A stretch of DNA of 64,000 nucleotides from Caulobacter ginsengisoli (GTDB lineage Bacteria; Pseudomonadota; Alphaproteobacteria; Caulobacterales; Caulobacteraceae), in the NCBI RefSeq assembly GCF_030814835.1, contig NZ_JAUSVS010000001.1, positions 749,001 to 813,000 on the forward strand, read 5' to 3'. The notes under the pieces are model-generated. The model had not been told where the DNA came from. It worked only from the letters and a program-made list of their open reading frames with translations, and searched no databases. The translations under genes were made by a program, and so were the position numbers. Shown here piece by piece: positions 54,825 to 64,000 of this stretch; positions within the stretch are counted from its first letter, which is position 1, and every line of letters starts with the position of its first letter.

Positions 54825-54922
54825 CTCCCGCCAGCCGGAACCAAACCCGCCGACGGCGGTTGCGACTGGGCAAGGCTTGGACGCGCCGTTCCCACGGCCC
54901 AGTCCACGGAGGGCTGCGGGAG
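54825..54922 (+). ncRNA. Candidate structured RNA with closing helix and two internal hairpins
   Basis: CTCCCGC and AGCC (54825-54836) pair with GGCT and GCGGGAG (54912-54922) as a closing helix. Inside it are a hairpin at 54844-54861 and a second stem GACTGGGC/GCCCAGTC (54864-54871 with 54897-54904) that holds a further small hairpin (GGACG with CGTTCC). The three-way junction fills the first 98 bases of a 224-base gap between the VOC gene and a lipoprotein gene. I recognise no riboswitch or RNA family. It could be a leader element, a terminator-like structure or a small RNA. Confidence 0.4.
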
Positions 54923-55047
54923 GACGACGTGGGACGCCTTCGCCTTTGGGCAGGCAACCCTATTCCCTAATTCTCGGGCCCATCGGTTGGGCAGTCGACC
55001 AGGAGACGCCGCCGCGTGCGACGCGCTCCGATCCTTGGAGACCAAAA

Positions 55048-55317
55048 ATGCGCCTTCCTGTCATCGCCGCCCTGGCCGTCGCCAGCCTGACCCTGATCGC
55101 CTGCTCGCAAAAGACCCAGGACAACGCCGCCGCGACCGGCGACGCCGCCGGCGCGACCGCCAGTTCCGCCGCCGCCGACACCGCCGCCAACACTCAGGGC
55201 GCGGCCGCCGCCACGGGTGAGGCCGTCGACAACGCCGCCGACAATACCGCGGACGCCGCCGCCACCGCCGGTCGCAAGGCCGACGCCGCCGCCGACGCGG
55301 CCGCCAAACAGAAGTAG
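55048..55317 (+). CDS. Small alanine-rich lipoprotein
   Basis: An 89-residue precursor with MRLPVIAALAVASL and a lipobox ending at C19 (TLIAC). The mature part is almost wholly Ala, Thr, Asp and Asn (for example AADTAANTQGAAAATGEAV), predicted helical or extended and likely anchored in an outer or inner membrane. TTGGAG lies seven bases before the ATG. Composition recalls small envelope lipoproteins (Lpp-like or entericidin-like) but there is no heptad evidence. It converges on trpE. Confidence 0.75.
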   Translation: MRLPVIAALAVASLTLIACSQKTQDNAAATGDAAGATASSAAADTAANTQGAAAATGEAVDNAADNTADAAATAGRKADAAADAAAKQK

Positions 55318-55329
55318 CGCCCTGCCGGC

Positions 55330-55356
55330 GACCGTCGCTCTCGCTGAGCGGCGGTC
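55330..55356. terminator. Bidirectional hairpin between the lipoprotein gene and trpE
   Basis: GACCG-T-CGCTC pairs with GAGCG-G-CGGTC around the loop TCGCT, a ten-base-pair stem with one central mismatch. It lies between two convergent genes and its right end overlaps the trpE stop codon. There is no U-run on either strand. Confidence 0.45.
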
Positions 55357-56899
55357 AGCCGAACCGCCAGGCCTCCTGCGCCGCCCGGCGCAGGGCCTGG
55401 GACTTGTGCAGGGTCTCGTCGTATTCGGCGTCGGCGTCGCTGTCGGCGACCACGCCGCCGCCGGCCTGGACATACATCATGCCGTCCTTGATCAGGGCGG
55501 TGCGCAGCACGATGCAGGTGTCGACCGAGCCGTCGGCGCCGAAATAGCCGACCGCGCCGGCATAGGCGATGCCGCGCTTTTCGAGCTCCAGCTCGTCGAT
55601 GATCTCCATGGCCCGCACCTTGGGCGCGCCCGACAGCGTGCCGGCGGGGAGGGCCGCCATCAGCACATCGACCGGGTCCAGGCCGTCCGGGGCGTCGCCC
55701 TCGACGTTGGAGACGATGTGCATCACGTGGCTGTAGCGCTCGACCACGAAGCTCTCGGTGACCCTGACCGCCGAGCCTTTGGTCCGGACGCTGGGTTCGT
55801 TGCGGCCGGCCTCGCGCAGCCGGGCGACCCGGCCCACATCGTTGCGGCCCAGGTCCAGCAGCATCAGATGCTCGGCCCGCTCCTTGGGATCGGCCAGCAG
55901 TTCGGCCTCGAGCGCGGCGTCCTCCTCCGGCGTCGCGCCGCGGGGGCGGGTGCCGGCGATGGGGCGGATGGTGATCTTACCGTCGCGCAGCCGGACCAGG
56001 ATCTCGGGGCTGGAACCGACCAGCTGGAAGTCGCCGAAGTTCAGGAAGAACAGGAAGGGTGAGGGGTTGGTGCGCCGCAGCGAGCGGTAGAGGGCCAGCG
56101 GATCACGGTCGAAGGGCGCGCGGAAACGGTGGCTGGGCACCACCTGGAAGATGTCGCCGGCCTCGATGTACTGGCGGCAGTCGGCCACGATGCGGTGGTA
56201 GTCCTGGCGGCTGACAGGGCTGGTCAGGGTCAGCGGCTCGGCGGGCTCGGTCGTGGGTGGCGGGGCGGCAGGCAGCGGCGCGCGCAGATCCGCGTGGACC
56301 GCTTCGAGCCGGACGTTGGCGGCGGCGTAGGCGTCCTTGGCCGAAACGCCCCCGGCGGGCCGCACCGGCGTCACCAGCACGATCTCCTGGGCGATGGCGT
56401 CGAACACGGCCACCACCGAGGGGCGGATCATCACCGCGTCGGGCAGGCCAAGGGGGTCGGGATTGACGTCGGGCAGCTTCTCGACCAGCCGGATCATGTC
56501 GTAGCCGATGGCGCCATAGACCCCGGCGGCCGGCGGCGGCAGGCCGGCCGGCAGGTCGATGCGGGACTGGGCGACCAGGTCGCGCAGCGAGTCCAGCGCA
56601 CCGCCGGTCTGGGGCTCAAAACGCCCGGCGGCGATGGCTTCGGGGCCCCTGGCGATCTCGGCCTGGTCGCCCCGGCAGCGCCAGACCAGATCCGGCTTCA
56701 TGGCCAGGATCGAGTAGCGGCCGCGCCAGGCGCCGCCCTCGACGGACTCGAACAGGAAGGCGTAGGGCTGACCGGCCCCGATCTTCAGATAGGCCGAGAC
56801 CGGGGTCTCCAGGTCGTCGATCAGCCGGGTCCAGACGACCTGTGGCGCGCCGGCGTCGTAGCCCTTCGCAAAGGCGTCAAACGCCGGCTCGCTGCTCAC
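55355..56899 (-). CDS. trpE: Anthranilate synthase component I
   Basis: Makes anthranilate from chorismate with ammonia from TrpG. Chorismate-binding signatures include CRQYIEAGDIFQVVPSHRF, IAGTRPRGATPEEDAALEAELL, LLDLGRNDVGRVAR, and GTLSGAPKVRAMEIIDELE. The N-terminal half carries the tryptophan-binding domain. The GTG start overlaps the ppiD stop (GTGA), so trpE is translated from the ppiD transcript, apart from trpGDC. The product has 514 residues. Confidence 0.96.
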   Translation of the reverse strand: MSSEPAFDAFAKGYDAGAPQVVWTRLIDDLETPVSAYLKIGAGQPYAFLFESVEGGAWRGRYSILAMKPDLVWRCRGDQAEIARGPEAIAAGRFEPQTGGALDSLRDLVAQSRIDLPAGLPPPAAGVYGAIGYDMIRLVEKLPDVNPDPLGLPDAVMIRPSVVAVFDAIAQEIVLVTPVRPAGGVSAKDAYAAANVRLEAVHADLRAPLPAAPPPTTEPAEPLTLTSPVSRQDYHRIVADCRQYIEAGDIFQVVPSHRFRAPFDRDPLALYRSLRRTNPSPFLFFLNFGDFQLVGSSPEILVRLRDGKITIRPIAGTRPRGATPEEDAALEAELLADPKERAEHLMLLDLGRNDVGRVARLREAGRNEPSVRTKGSAVRVTESFVVERYSHVMHIVSNVEGDAPDGLDPVDVLMAALPAGTLSGAPKVRAMEIIDELELEKRGIAYAGAVGYFGADGSVDTCIVLRTALIKDGMMYVQAGGGVVADSDADAEYDETLHKSQALRRAAQEAWRFG

Positions 56900-58863
56900 T
56901 TCTTCTTCTCAGCCTTCTTGTCGGTCTTCGGCTTGTCCGAATACTTCTTGGGATCCAGGCCCAGCGCCGTCAGGGCCAGGTCGCGGTGGATCTTGGGCTT
57001 GATCTTGGCCTGGCTGTAATCGGCCAGCTGCGGCGAGATATCCTGGGTCAGCTGGCGACCGAAGGCGCCCTTCTGGGTGGCGGTGAACATCGCCATCTGC
57101 TTGGGATCGCCGGTCCTGATCGCATCGATCCGGACCACCGCGATGCCCTTGGCGGTCGGCGCCAGGTAGGAGTTGCCGGTCTTCTGGCCCAGCAGGCCGG
57201 CGGTGAATTCGCGGCCGAACTCCTTGACATACTTGTCCTGCTCCTGGCGGCTGACGGCCGAGAGCTTGATCACGCTCAGGCCGGCCGACGCCGCCACGGC
57301 GTCGATCGACTCGCCCTTGGCGACCCGGGCCTGCAGGGCCTTGGCCTTGGCTTCCATGGCCTGGCCGGTGGCCCGCACCATGATCGCCTTGGTCAGCTTT
57401 TCCCGGATTTCGGCCAGCGGGGGCACGGTCGGCGGGGTGATCTTCTCCACGCGCACGGCGAAATAGACGCCTTTTTCGGTGGTCGACTCGGTGATGTCGC
57501 TGTCGGCCCCGGCGGCGGTTGTGAAGGCGGTCTTGATCAGGTCCGCCGACAGGCCGTCGATCGGCTTGGCCTGCTCGTCCAGGCCGTTGGCGGTGACCGG
57601 TCCGATGGTCCTGGGTTCGACGCCGGCCTTCCTGGCGGCCGCGGGCAGGGGCGCGCCGTCCTGGTGGGCGGTTTCGTAGGCGTCGGACACCTCGTAGGCC
57701 TTCTTGGCGGCCGCCTTCTCCTTCAGTTCGGTCTCGATCTCGGCGCGGGCGCTTTCCAGGGTGGCGACGACGCCGGGGGTGACCTTCTGGACCTTGAGCA
57801 CCACGTAGCCGCCGAACTGGGTCTTCACCGGTCCGCTGATCTCGCCTTCCTTCAGGCCGAACGCCGCATTGGCGACGGCGGAGTCGGGGATGGCGGTCTT
57901 GGGCTTGTCGTCATAGGTGACGGCCTTGGCGCCGGTGGCGCGGGCCAGGGTCACCGGGTCGGCGCCGGCCTTCAGGCGGGCGGCGATGTCGGCGGCGGCC
58001 TTGAGGTCCTTGGCCGGGAACTGCACGACCGAGCGGGTCTCGGGCTTGGACAGGCTCTCCTTCTTGAAGTCGAACTGCTTTTGGACGGCGGCCGGGTCGA
58101 CCGTGACCTTGTCCAGGAAATCCTTGGGATCGAACCGCACGACCGTCAGCGTCCGCATCTCGGGTCGGGTCCATTCGGAGGCGTGCGTCTTGAGGTAGGC
58201 CTGCAGCTGCTCGTCGGTCGGCTTGGCCGCCGCGGGGACGTCCTTCTCGTTGATCACGAAATAGCTGGCGTCGCGGGTTTCCGAGACATAGGCGGCGGCC
58301 AGCGAGGCATAGATGGCCGGGGCCTGCGAACCCAGCTGCAGCATGACGGCGAACTGGGTGGTGGCCAGCTGCTCCTTGAGGCCGTTTTCGTATTCGCCCG
58401 GCGAAACGCCGGTCTGCTGCTGGTTCTGGATCAGCAGGCGCTTGTAGGTGTCCGGATCGAACTGGCCGGTCACCGGATTGGCGAAGCTGGGGTCCTTGTG
58501 GACCATGGTCAGCAGCATCTTGTCGGAGGTGCGGAAACCCAGCCGGCTCAGCCATTCCCGGATGGTGCTCTGGATGGACAGGTTCTTGAGCACGTCCTTG
58601 TCCAGGCCGCCCTTGATGGCGTCCTCGAGGCTGATCGGCATCTGATACTGCTGCTCGGCCTGGCTCTTTTCGTCGTCGAAGGCCTTCTTGAATTCGGCCG
58701 GCGTGACGCTGTGCTTGCCGGCGGTGACCACCGCGCCGCTGAAATTGCCGCGGAAGGCGTCAAACTGACCCGAGGTGCCGGTCATCAAGAAAGCGATCAT
58801 CAAGAGGATCATGACGCCGGCGGCGAGCGCGCTCTTGATCGTGTTGGTCAGCTTGTCGAACAT
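56896..58863 (-). CDS. ppiD: PpiD-like peptidyl-prolyl isomerase, membrane-anchored
   Basis: A 655-residue periplasmic folding factor. One N-terminal helix (MFDKLTNTIKSALAAGVMILLMIAFLMTG) anchors it. A SurA-N-like helical region follows (TPAEFKKAFDDEKSQAEQQY), and parvulin-type domains further on (VYFAVRVEKITPP, STLKEGEISGPVKTQFGGYVVLKV-like block at about 340-370), with an alanine/lysine-rich tail ending KKAEKKK. The product resembles alphaproteobacterial PpiD/SurA-like proteins encoded beside trpE. The start at 58863 is the first with the helix. Confidence 0.88.
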   Translation of the reverse strand: MFDKLTNTIKSALAAGVMILLMIAFLMTGTSGQFDAFRGNFSGAVVTAGKHSVTPAEFKKAFDDEKSQAEQQYQMPISLEDAIKGGLDKDVLKNLSIQSTIREWLSRLGFRTSDKMLLTMVHKDPSFANPVTGQFDPDTYKRLLIQNQQQTGVSPGEYENGLKEQLATTQFAVMLQLGSQAPAIYASLAAAYVSETRDASYFVINEKDVPAAAKPTDEQLQAYLKTHASEWTRPEMRTLTVVRFDPKDFLDKVTVDPAAVQKQFDFKKESLSKPETRSVVQFPAKDLKAAADIAARLKAGADPVTLARATGAKAVTYDDKPKTAIPDSAVANAAFGLKEGEISGPVKTQFGGYVVLKVQKVTPGVVATLESARAEIETELKEKAAAKKAYEVSDAYETAHQDGAPLPAAARKAGVEPRTIGPVTANGLDEQAKPIDGLSADLIKTAFTTAAGADSDITESTTEKGVYFAVRVEKITPPTVPPLAEIREKLTKAIMVRATGQAMEAKAKALQARVAKGESIDAVAASAGLSVIKLSAVSRQEQDKYVKEFGREFTAGLLGQKTGNSYLAPTAKGIAVVRIDAIRTGDPKQMAMFTATQKGAFGRQLTQDISPQLADYSQAKIKPKIHRDLALTALGLDPKKYSDKPKTDKKAEKKK

Positions 58864-59028
58864 GGAAGGACCTTGCATCCGGCGATGAGCGCCGCTCGGG
58901 CGGTATATTGAGGCTTATCGGCGCTAGCAAGCATGGCGGGCCAGCCTCATTCCTTGCAAGCGGCGTGACAGCCACGCCGGCTTGGCCTAACCGAAGGGCC
59001 GCCTGACAACCTGAGGAAAGCTGACCTC

Positions 59029-59778
59029 GTGACCACGCCCCGTCCGCTGATCGCCGGTAATTGGAAGATGAATGGCCTCGCCGCCAGCCTGGACGAGGCG
59101 CGCGCCGTGGCCGCCGCCCTCGACGCCCATCCGGTCGGTGCGCGGGTGGCGCTCTGCCCGCCGGCCACGCTGGTGGAGCGGATGGCTCAGGTCCTGGCCG
59201 GAACCGGGGTGGCGATCGGTGGCCAGGACTGCCGGGCCGAGGCCGGCGGCGCCTTCACCGGCGACATCTCGGCCGAAATGCTGGCCGAGGCCGGCGCCAG
59301 CCTGGTGATCCTGGGCCATTCCGAACGCCGCGCCGGCCATGGCGAGACGGACTCCGATGTCGCCGCCAAGGTGGCGGGTGCGCTGCGGGCGGGTCTGGAG
59401 CCCATCGTCTGCGTCGGCGAGACCCTGGAACAGCGCCAGGCCGGCCAGGCCCTGGCGGTGGTGACCGGCCAACTCAGAGGTTCGCTGCCCGCCGCTCTGG
59501 CCGACGCCGACTTCGCCGTGGCCTACGAGCCGGTCTGGGCTATCGGCTCGGGCCTGACCCCCAGCCTGGCCGAGATCGAGGAAGTCCATGTCGCCGCCCG
59601 CGCCACTCTGGTGGAACTGTTCGGCGCGGCGGGCGCGAGGGTTCCCATTCTCTACGGCGGCTCGGTGAAGCCGTCGAACGCCCGGGATATCCTGGCGGTG
59701 AAGGATGTCGGCGGCGCCCTGGTCGGCGGGGCCTCGCTGAAGGCGGCCGATTTCCTGGGCATTATTAACGCTGCATAG
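59029..59778 (+). CDS. tpiA: Triosephosphate isomerase
   Basis: Glycolytic TIM-barrel enzyme. Catalytic residues are visible: N11 and K13 (GNWKMNG), H97 (VILGHSERR) and E167 ([12 protein letters not shown]); the phosphate loop is [12 protein letters not shown]. The length of 249 residues is standard. The GTG start has GAGGAA about a dozen bases upstream. It is divergent from ppiD with a 165-base shared upstream region. Confidence 0.97.
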   Translation: MTTPRPLIAGNWKMNGLAASLDEARAVAAALDAHPVGARVALCPPATLVERMAQVLAGTGVAIGGQDCRAEAGGAFTGDISAEMLAEAGASLVILGHSERRAGHGETDSDVAAKVAGALRAGLEPIVCVGETLEQRQAGQALAVVTGQLRGSLPAALADADFAVAYEPVWAIGSGLTPSLAEIEEVHVAARATLVELFGAAGARVPILYGGSVKPSNARDILAVKDVGGALVGGASLKAADFLGIINAA

Positions 59779-59784
59779 CCCTTA

Positions 59785-59948
59785 TTCCTCGCCCCTTGGG
59801 CGAGGGGGACCACGAAGTGGTGGAGTGGGCTCTGGGAGCACACGGCGTTTCAAGCACGCCCACCCCGGCAGTGCTCAATCCGGAAACACCGTGTGCTCCA
59901 CGGCCCACTCCGTCGGCTTCGCCGCCACCTCGCCCAAGGGGCGAGGAA
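59785..59948. repeat. Imperfect 164-bp palindromic repeat between tpiA and an acetyltransferase gene
   Basis: The outer arms are a perfect 21-base inverted repeat (59785-59805 with 59928-59948, containing CTCGCCCCTTGGGCGAG). The inner arms GAGCACACGGCGTTTC (59836-59851) and GAAACACCGTGTGCTC (59883-59898) pair with one mismatch, and further matches lie between. Sequences such as GGCGGCGAAGCCGACGGAG recall, from memory, intergenic palindromic repeats of Caulobacterales. It separates two convergent genes and could serve as their terminator. Confidence 0.7.
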
Positions 59949-59950
59949 CC

Positions 59951-60466
59951 CTAGAGCAGCATCCCCCACAGCCGGCAGTCCCGCCGTTCGCCCTCGCGGT
60001 CGATGTGGCCGTGCAGGTAGCCTTCCTGCTTGAAGCCCAGCTTGGCCAGCAGGCTGTCGGAACGCACGTTGCCGACATGGGTGCGGGCGGTCAGGCGCTT
60101 GAGGCCCTGGCTAGCGGCGAAGGCCAGCACCGAGGCCATGGCCTCGAACGCATAGCCCTTGCCCCAGGAGTCCTTGCCCATCATGAAGCCGACCTCGGCC
60201 CGGTGGTGGCGCCAGTCGACGTCGGAGAGGTCGCAGACCCCGAGGAAGACGCCATCCTCGATCAGCCGCATCGACCAGTACCAGCCGGCGCCCTCCTCGA
60301 CCTCACGCACCTGCGCGGCGACGTAGGCCTCGACCACGTCCGGGTCCTCGATAGGCTCCACGTCCCAATGGGCCATGACCTCCGGGTCGCTCATCATCAG
60401 ATAGATGGCCGGCGCGTCGCCCTGGACGACGGGCGCGAGAGTCAGGCGTTCGGTTTCGAGAATCAC
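59951..60466 (-). CDS. RimJ/RimL-type GNAT acetyltransferase
   Basis: A 171-residue GNAT protein. The family start ILETERLTLAPVVQGDAPAIYLMMSDPEVM, the region VCDLSDVDWRHHRAEVGFMMGKDSWGKGY and the motif VGNVRSDSLLAKLGFKQEG match the RimJ/RimL/SpeG group that acetylates protein N-termini or other amines. Substrate unknown. It is divergent from secG, with a 121-base intergenic region, and its stop lies at the edge of the palindromic repeat. Confidence 0.88.
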   Translation of the reverse strand: MILETERLTLAPVVQGDAPAIYLMMSDPEVMAHWDVEPIEDPDVVEAYVAAQVREVEEGAGWYWSMRLIEDGVFLGVCDLSDVDWRHHRAEVGFMMGKDSWGKGYAFEAMASVLAFAASQGLKRLTARTHVGNVRSDSLLAKLGFKQEGYLHGHIDREGERRDCRLWGMLL

Positions 60467-60587
60467 GGGGCTGGACCTGGGACACTGGAGACACCAGCTA
60501 TGGCGTGGCGGCCCTCACAGTGATAGAGGGGCCGGCTCAAATCTCCCCGGGACCAATGCCCCGGCCAGTTATCGGACCGTTCGCTCC

Positions 60588-62748
<2,161 letters not shown>

Positions 62749-62750
62749 CG

Positions 62751-63293
62751 ATGAAGGTCTGCGGGACCTGCAGCCTGTGCTGCAAGCTCCTGGAGATTCC
62801 GGCGCTCGAAAAACCGGCCGGCGCCTGGTGCCGGCATGTGGTCAAGGGACGGGGCTGCGCCATCCACGGCGCCCATCCCCAGTCCTGCCGCGTCTTCACC
62901 TGCGGCTGGCTGGCGCGGGATGATCTGGGCGAGGCCTGGAAGCCGGAAAAGGCCCGCTTCCTCCTGCGCAACGAACTGGACCTGGGTCAGCTCTGCATCG
63001 ATGTCGATCCAGGCTTTCCGGCGGCCTGGCGGGGGCCGGCCTACTATCCGACGATCAAGGCCATGGCCCGCATGGTGTGGGACCAGAGTGGCTGCGTGGT
63101 GGTCTTCGTCGGAGAGAAGGCCACGGTGGTCTTCCCAGAGGAGGACATCGAGATCGGCCCGTTCGGCGGCGGTCAGCGGCTGATGGTCGGCTATCGCGCC
63201 GTGGACGGGATCAAGCGCCCGATGGTGCGGCTGCTGGACGGCGAGGCGGTCGCAAGGGAGTGGCTGGGAACCGTCGCCTGCCAGCGCCCCTAG
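62751..63293 (+). CDS. Cysteine-cluster protein, YkgJ-like N-terminus
   Basis: A 180-residue soluble protein. It opens with C4-x2-C7-x2-C10-C11 (MKVCGTCSLCC), followed by cysteines and histidines in WCRHVV, GCAIHGAHP, SCRVFTCGW, a layout like the YkgJ/UPF0153 zinc- or iron-cluster proteins. The second half (about 75-180) is unrelated to that family to my eye (PTIKAMARMVWDQSG). The start lies two bases after the pyrG stop, suggesting one transcript. Function unknown; TAG shares CTAG with the convergent chitinase gene. Confidence 0.75.
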   Translation: MKVCGTCSLCCKLLEIPALEKPAGAWCRHVVKGRGCAIHGAHPQSCRVFTCGWLARDDLGEAWKPEKARFLLRNELDLGQLCIDVDPGFPAAWRGPAYYPTIKAMARMVWDQSGCVVVFVGEKATVVFPEEDIEIGPFGGGQRLMVGYRAVDGIKRPMVRLLDGEAVAREWLGTVACQRP

Positions 63294-63910
63294 CTCCAGA
63301 TTCCCTTGGCCTTGGTGATCGCCGCCGTGCGTTCGGCCAGACCGTTGAGGCCGCCGTTGATCTTCAGGGTCTCGGCCTTGATGGCGGCGGTTTCGTCGGC
63401 GCCATCGGCGATGGCGTTGAGGCCATTGTTGGCCCAGAAGGCCGCCGCGATCTGGGCGGCCCCGGTTTCGGCCGCCGCCTGATCGGGATTGCCGACCAAA
63501 TCCAGACCCGACCATGTGCTGGCCGCCGTGTAGTTCGACTTGCCGGTCAGCTGGATGAAGCCGCGGCCGCGGTATTTCCAGCCGTCGCCCGGCGCGGTGT
63601 TGCCCATCCGGCCGCCATAGACCTTGTTGGCCAGGGCCTCGGGATTGCCCGCGAACGGCGTGGCGGCGGCGATATTCGGGAACCGGCTGGGCCAGACCTG
63701 CACCAGGCGGGCGGCCTTGTAGTTGAGGTTCTCGACCAGCCGGGTGAAGCCGCCGCTCTCGACATAGATCTGGCCCAGGAAGTGGGTGATCCGTCGGGCG
63801 GTGTTGATCTGGCGGGCGTCGCAGGCGGCCTGGAAGGCCGGGGCCAGGCCTGCCGCGTCACAGGCCGGCGAGAATGCCTTGAGGCTGGCGGCGTCGATGG
63901 TCAGCGCCAT
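63290..63910 (-). CDS. GH19 chitinase/endolysin-like protein
   Basis: A 206-residue protein of the glycoside hydrolase 19 lysozyme-like fold. Recognisable blocks are RRITHFLGQIYVESGGFTRLVENLNY, with the catalytic-type Glu after QIYVE, then KVYGGRMGNTAPGDGWKYRGRGF and IQLTGKSNYTAAS. The absence of a signal peptide and the short length resemble phage-type endolysins rather than secreted plant-like chitinases, but no other phage gene is near. GGGGAGGG lies about nine bases before its start. Its TAG shares CTAG with the cysteine-cluster gene. Confidence 0.85.
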   Translation of the reverse strand: MALTIDAASLKAFSPACDAAGLAPAFQAACDARQINTARRITHFLGQIYVESGGFTRLVENLNYKAARLVQVWPSRFPNIAAATPFAGNPEALANKVYGGRMGNTAPGDGWKYRGRGFIQLTGKSNYTAASTWSGLDLVGNPDQAAAETGAAQIAAAFWANNGLNAIADGADETAAIKAETLKINGGLNGLAERTAAITKAKGIWS

Positions 63911-63930
63911 GGTCTCTGTCCCTCCCCAAT

Positions 63931-63948
63931 GCCGCGGGATATCGCGGC
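63931..63948. promoter_or_regulatory. Small palindrome upstream of the GH19 gene
   Basis: GCCGCG and CGCGGC flank the loop GGATAT, 21 bases before the GH19 start codon. It could be an operator or leader hairpin; nothing else supports either. Confidence 0.25.
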
Positions 63949-64000
63949 AATCAGGAATGGAACCAGCGGTTCAACTGAAAGTAAAGTGCGGGCTCGGGCC

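Noticed and set aside
54825..55047. 6S RNA, RNase P RNA, SRP RNA or a known riboswitch in the gap before the lipoprotein gene
   Set aside because: None of the conserved sequence blocks of those RNAs could be found, so only an unnamed structure is claimed.
63290..63910. A prophage remnant at the right end of the window
   Set aside because: Only one endolysin-like gene is present; no holin, tail, integrase or attachment repeat is visible in the available sequence.

Overview
The window looks like a chromosomal core segment of an alphaproteobacterium of the family Caulobacteraceae (Caulobacter/Phenylobacterium type). The evidence is the very high GC content, the gene order (nuo - birA - coaX - rnj - mce - proS - lolCD - dnaE - rpsB-tsf-pyrH-frr-uppS-cdsA-dxr-rseP-bamA-ompH-lpxD-fabZ-lpxA-lpxI-lpxB), LexA boxes of the GTTC-N7-GTTC type, -10 elements resembling GCTANAWC, and a 29-codon gene upstream of dnaE that matches SidA, the SOS cell-division inhibitor known from Caulobacter. 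Genus cannot be fixed from the sequence alone. No tRNA, rRNA or CRISPR array was seen, and no gene-free stretch exceeds about 300 bases.

Layout. 1-0.73 kb: two tandem NTF2/SnoaL-like genes, the first cut by the window edge. 0.8-13.9 kb: respiratory complex I genes nuoE to nuoN, interrupted by four small extra genes (two membrane proteins, one anchored protein with a probable CTG start, one lipoprotein). 13.9-17.1 kb: birA, coaX and RNase J, tightly coupled. 17.1-22.9 kb: a helical protein and a lipoprotein on the minus strand, then methylmalonyl-CoA epimerase, DUF1467, proS, lolC, lolD and two small proteins. 23.0-25.5 kb: a complete IS1595-family element with terminal inverted repeats and an 8-bp target duplication, carrying a transposase and four candidate passenger genes, one with a HEPN-type Rx4H motif in an MtlR-like protein. 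It sits directly against the -35 element of sidA. 25.5-29.1 kb: sidA (LexA box) and dnaE.

29.2-44.3 kb: translation and envelope biogenesis supercluster (S2, EF-Ts, UMP kinase, RRF, isoprenoid and phospholipid precursors, RseP, BamA, OmpH/Skp, lipid A synthesis). 44.3-50.2 kb: two small exported proteins, citrate synthase and GluRS on the minus strand, and a ComEC-like protein. 50.2-53.4 kb: lexA (with its own LexA box) and trpC-trpD-trpG. 53.5-55.3 kb: small membrane protein, GNAT, VOC protein, a branched RNA-like structure and an alanine-rich lipoprotein. 55.4-58.9 kb: trpE and ppiD. 59.0-64.0 kb: tpiA, a 164-bp palindromic repeat, a RimJ-type acetyltransferase, secG, pyrG, a cysteine-cluster protein and a GH19 chitinase/endolysin-like gene.

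The most striking points are the passenger-bearing IS1595 element abutting the SOS promoter of sidA, sub-threshold small genes inside and beside it, three convergent gene pairs whose two stop codons share a single CTAG, and several strong intergenic RNA structures. All family assignments are from reading motifs and from memory; no database search was run.
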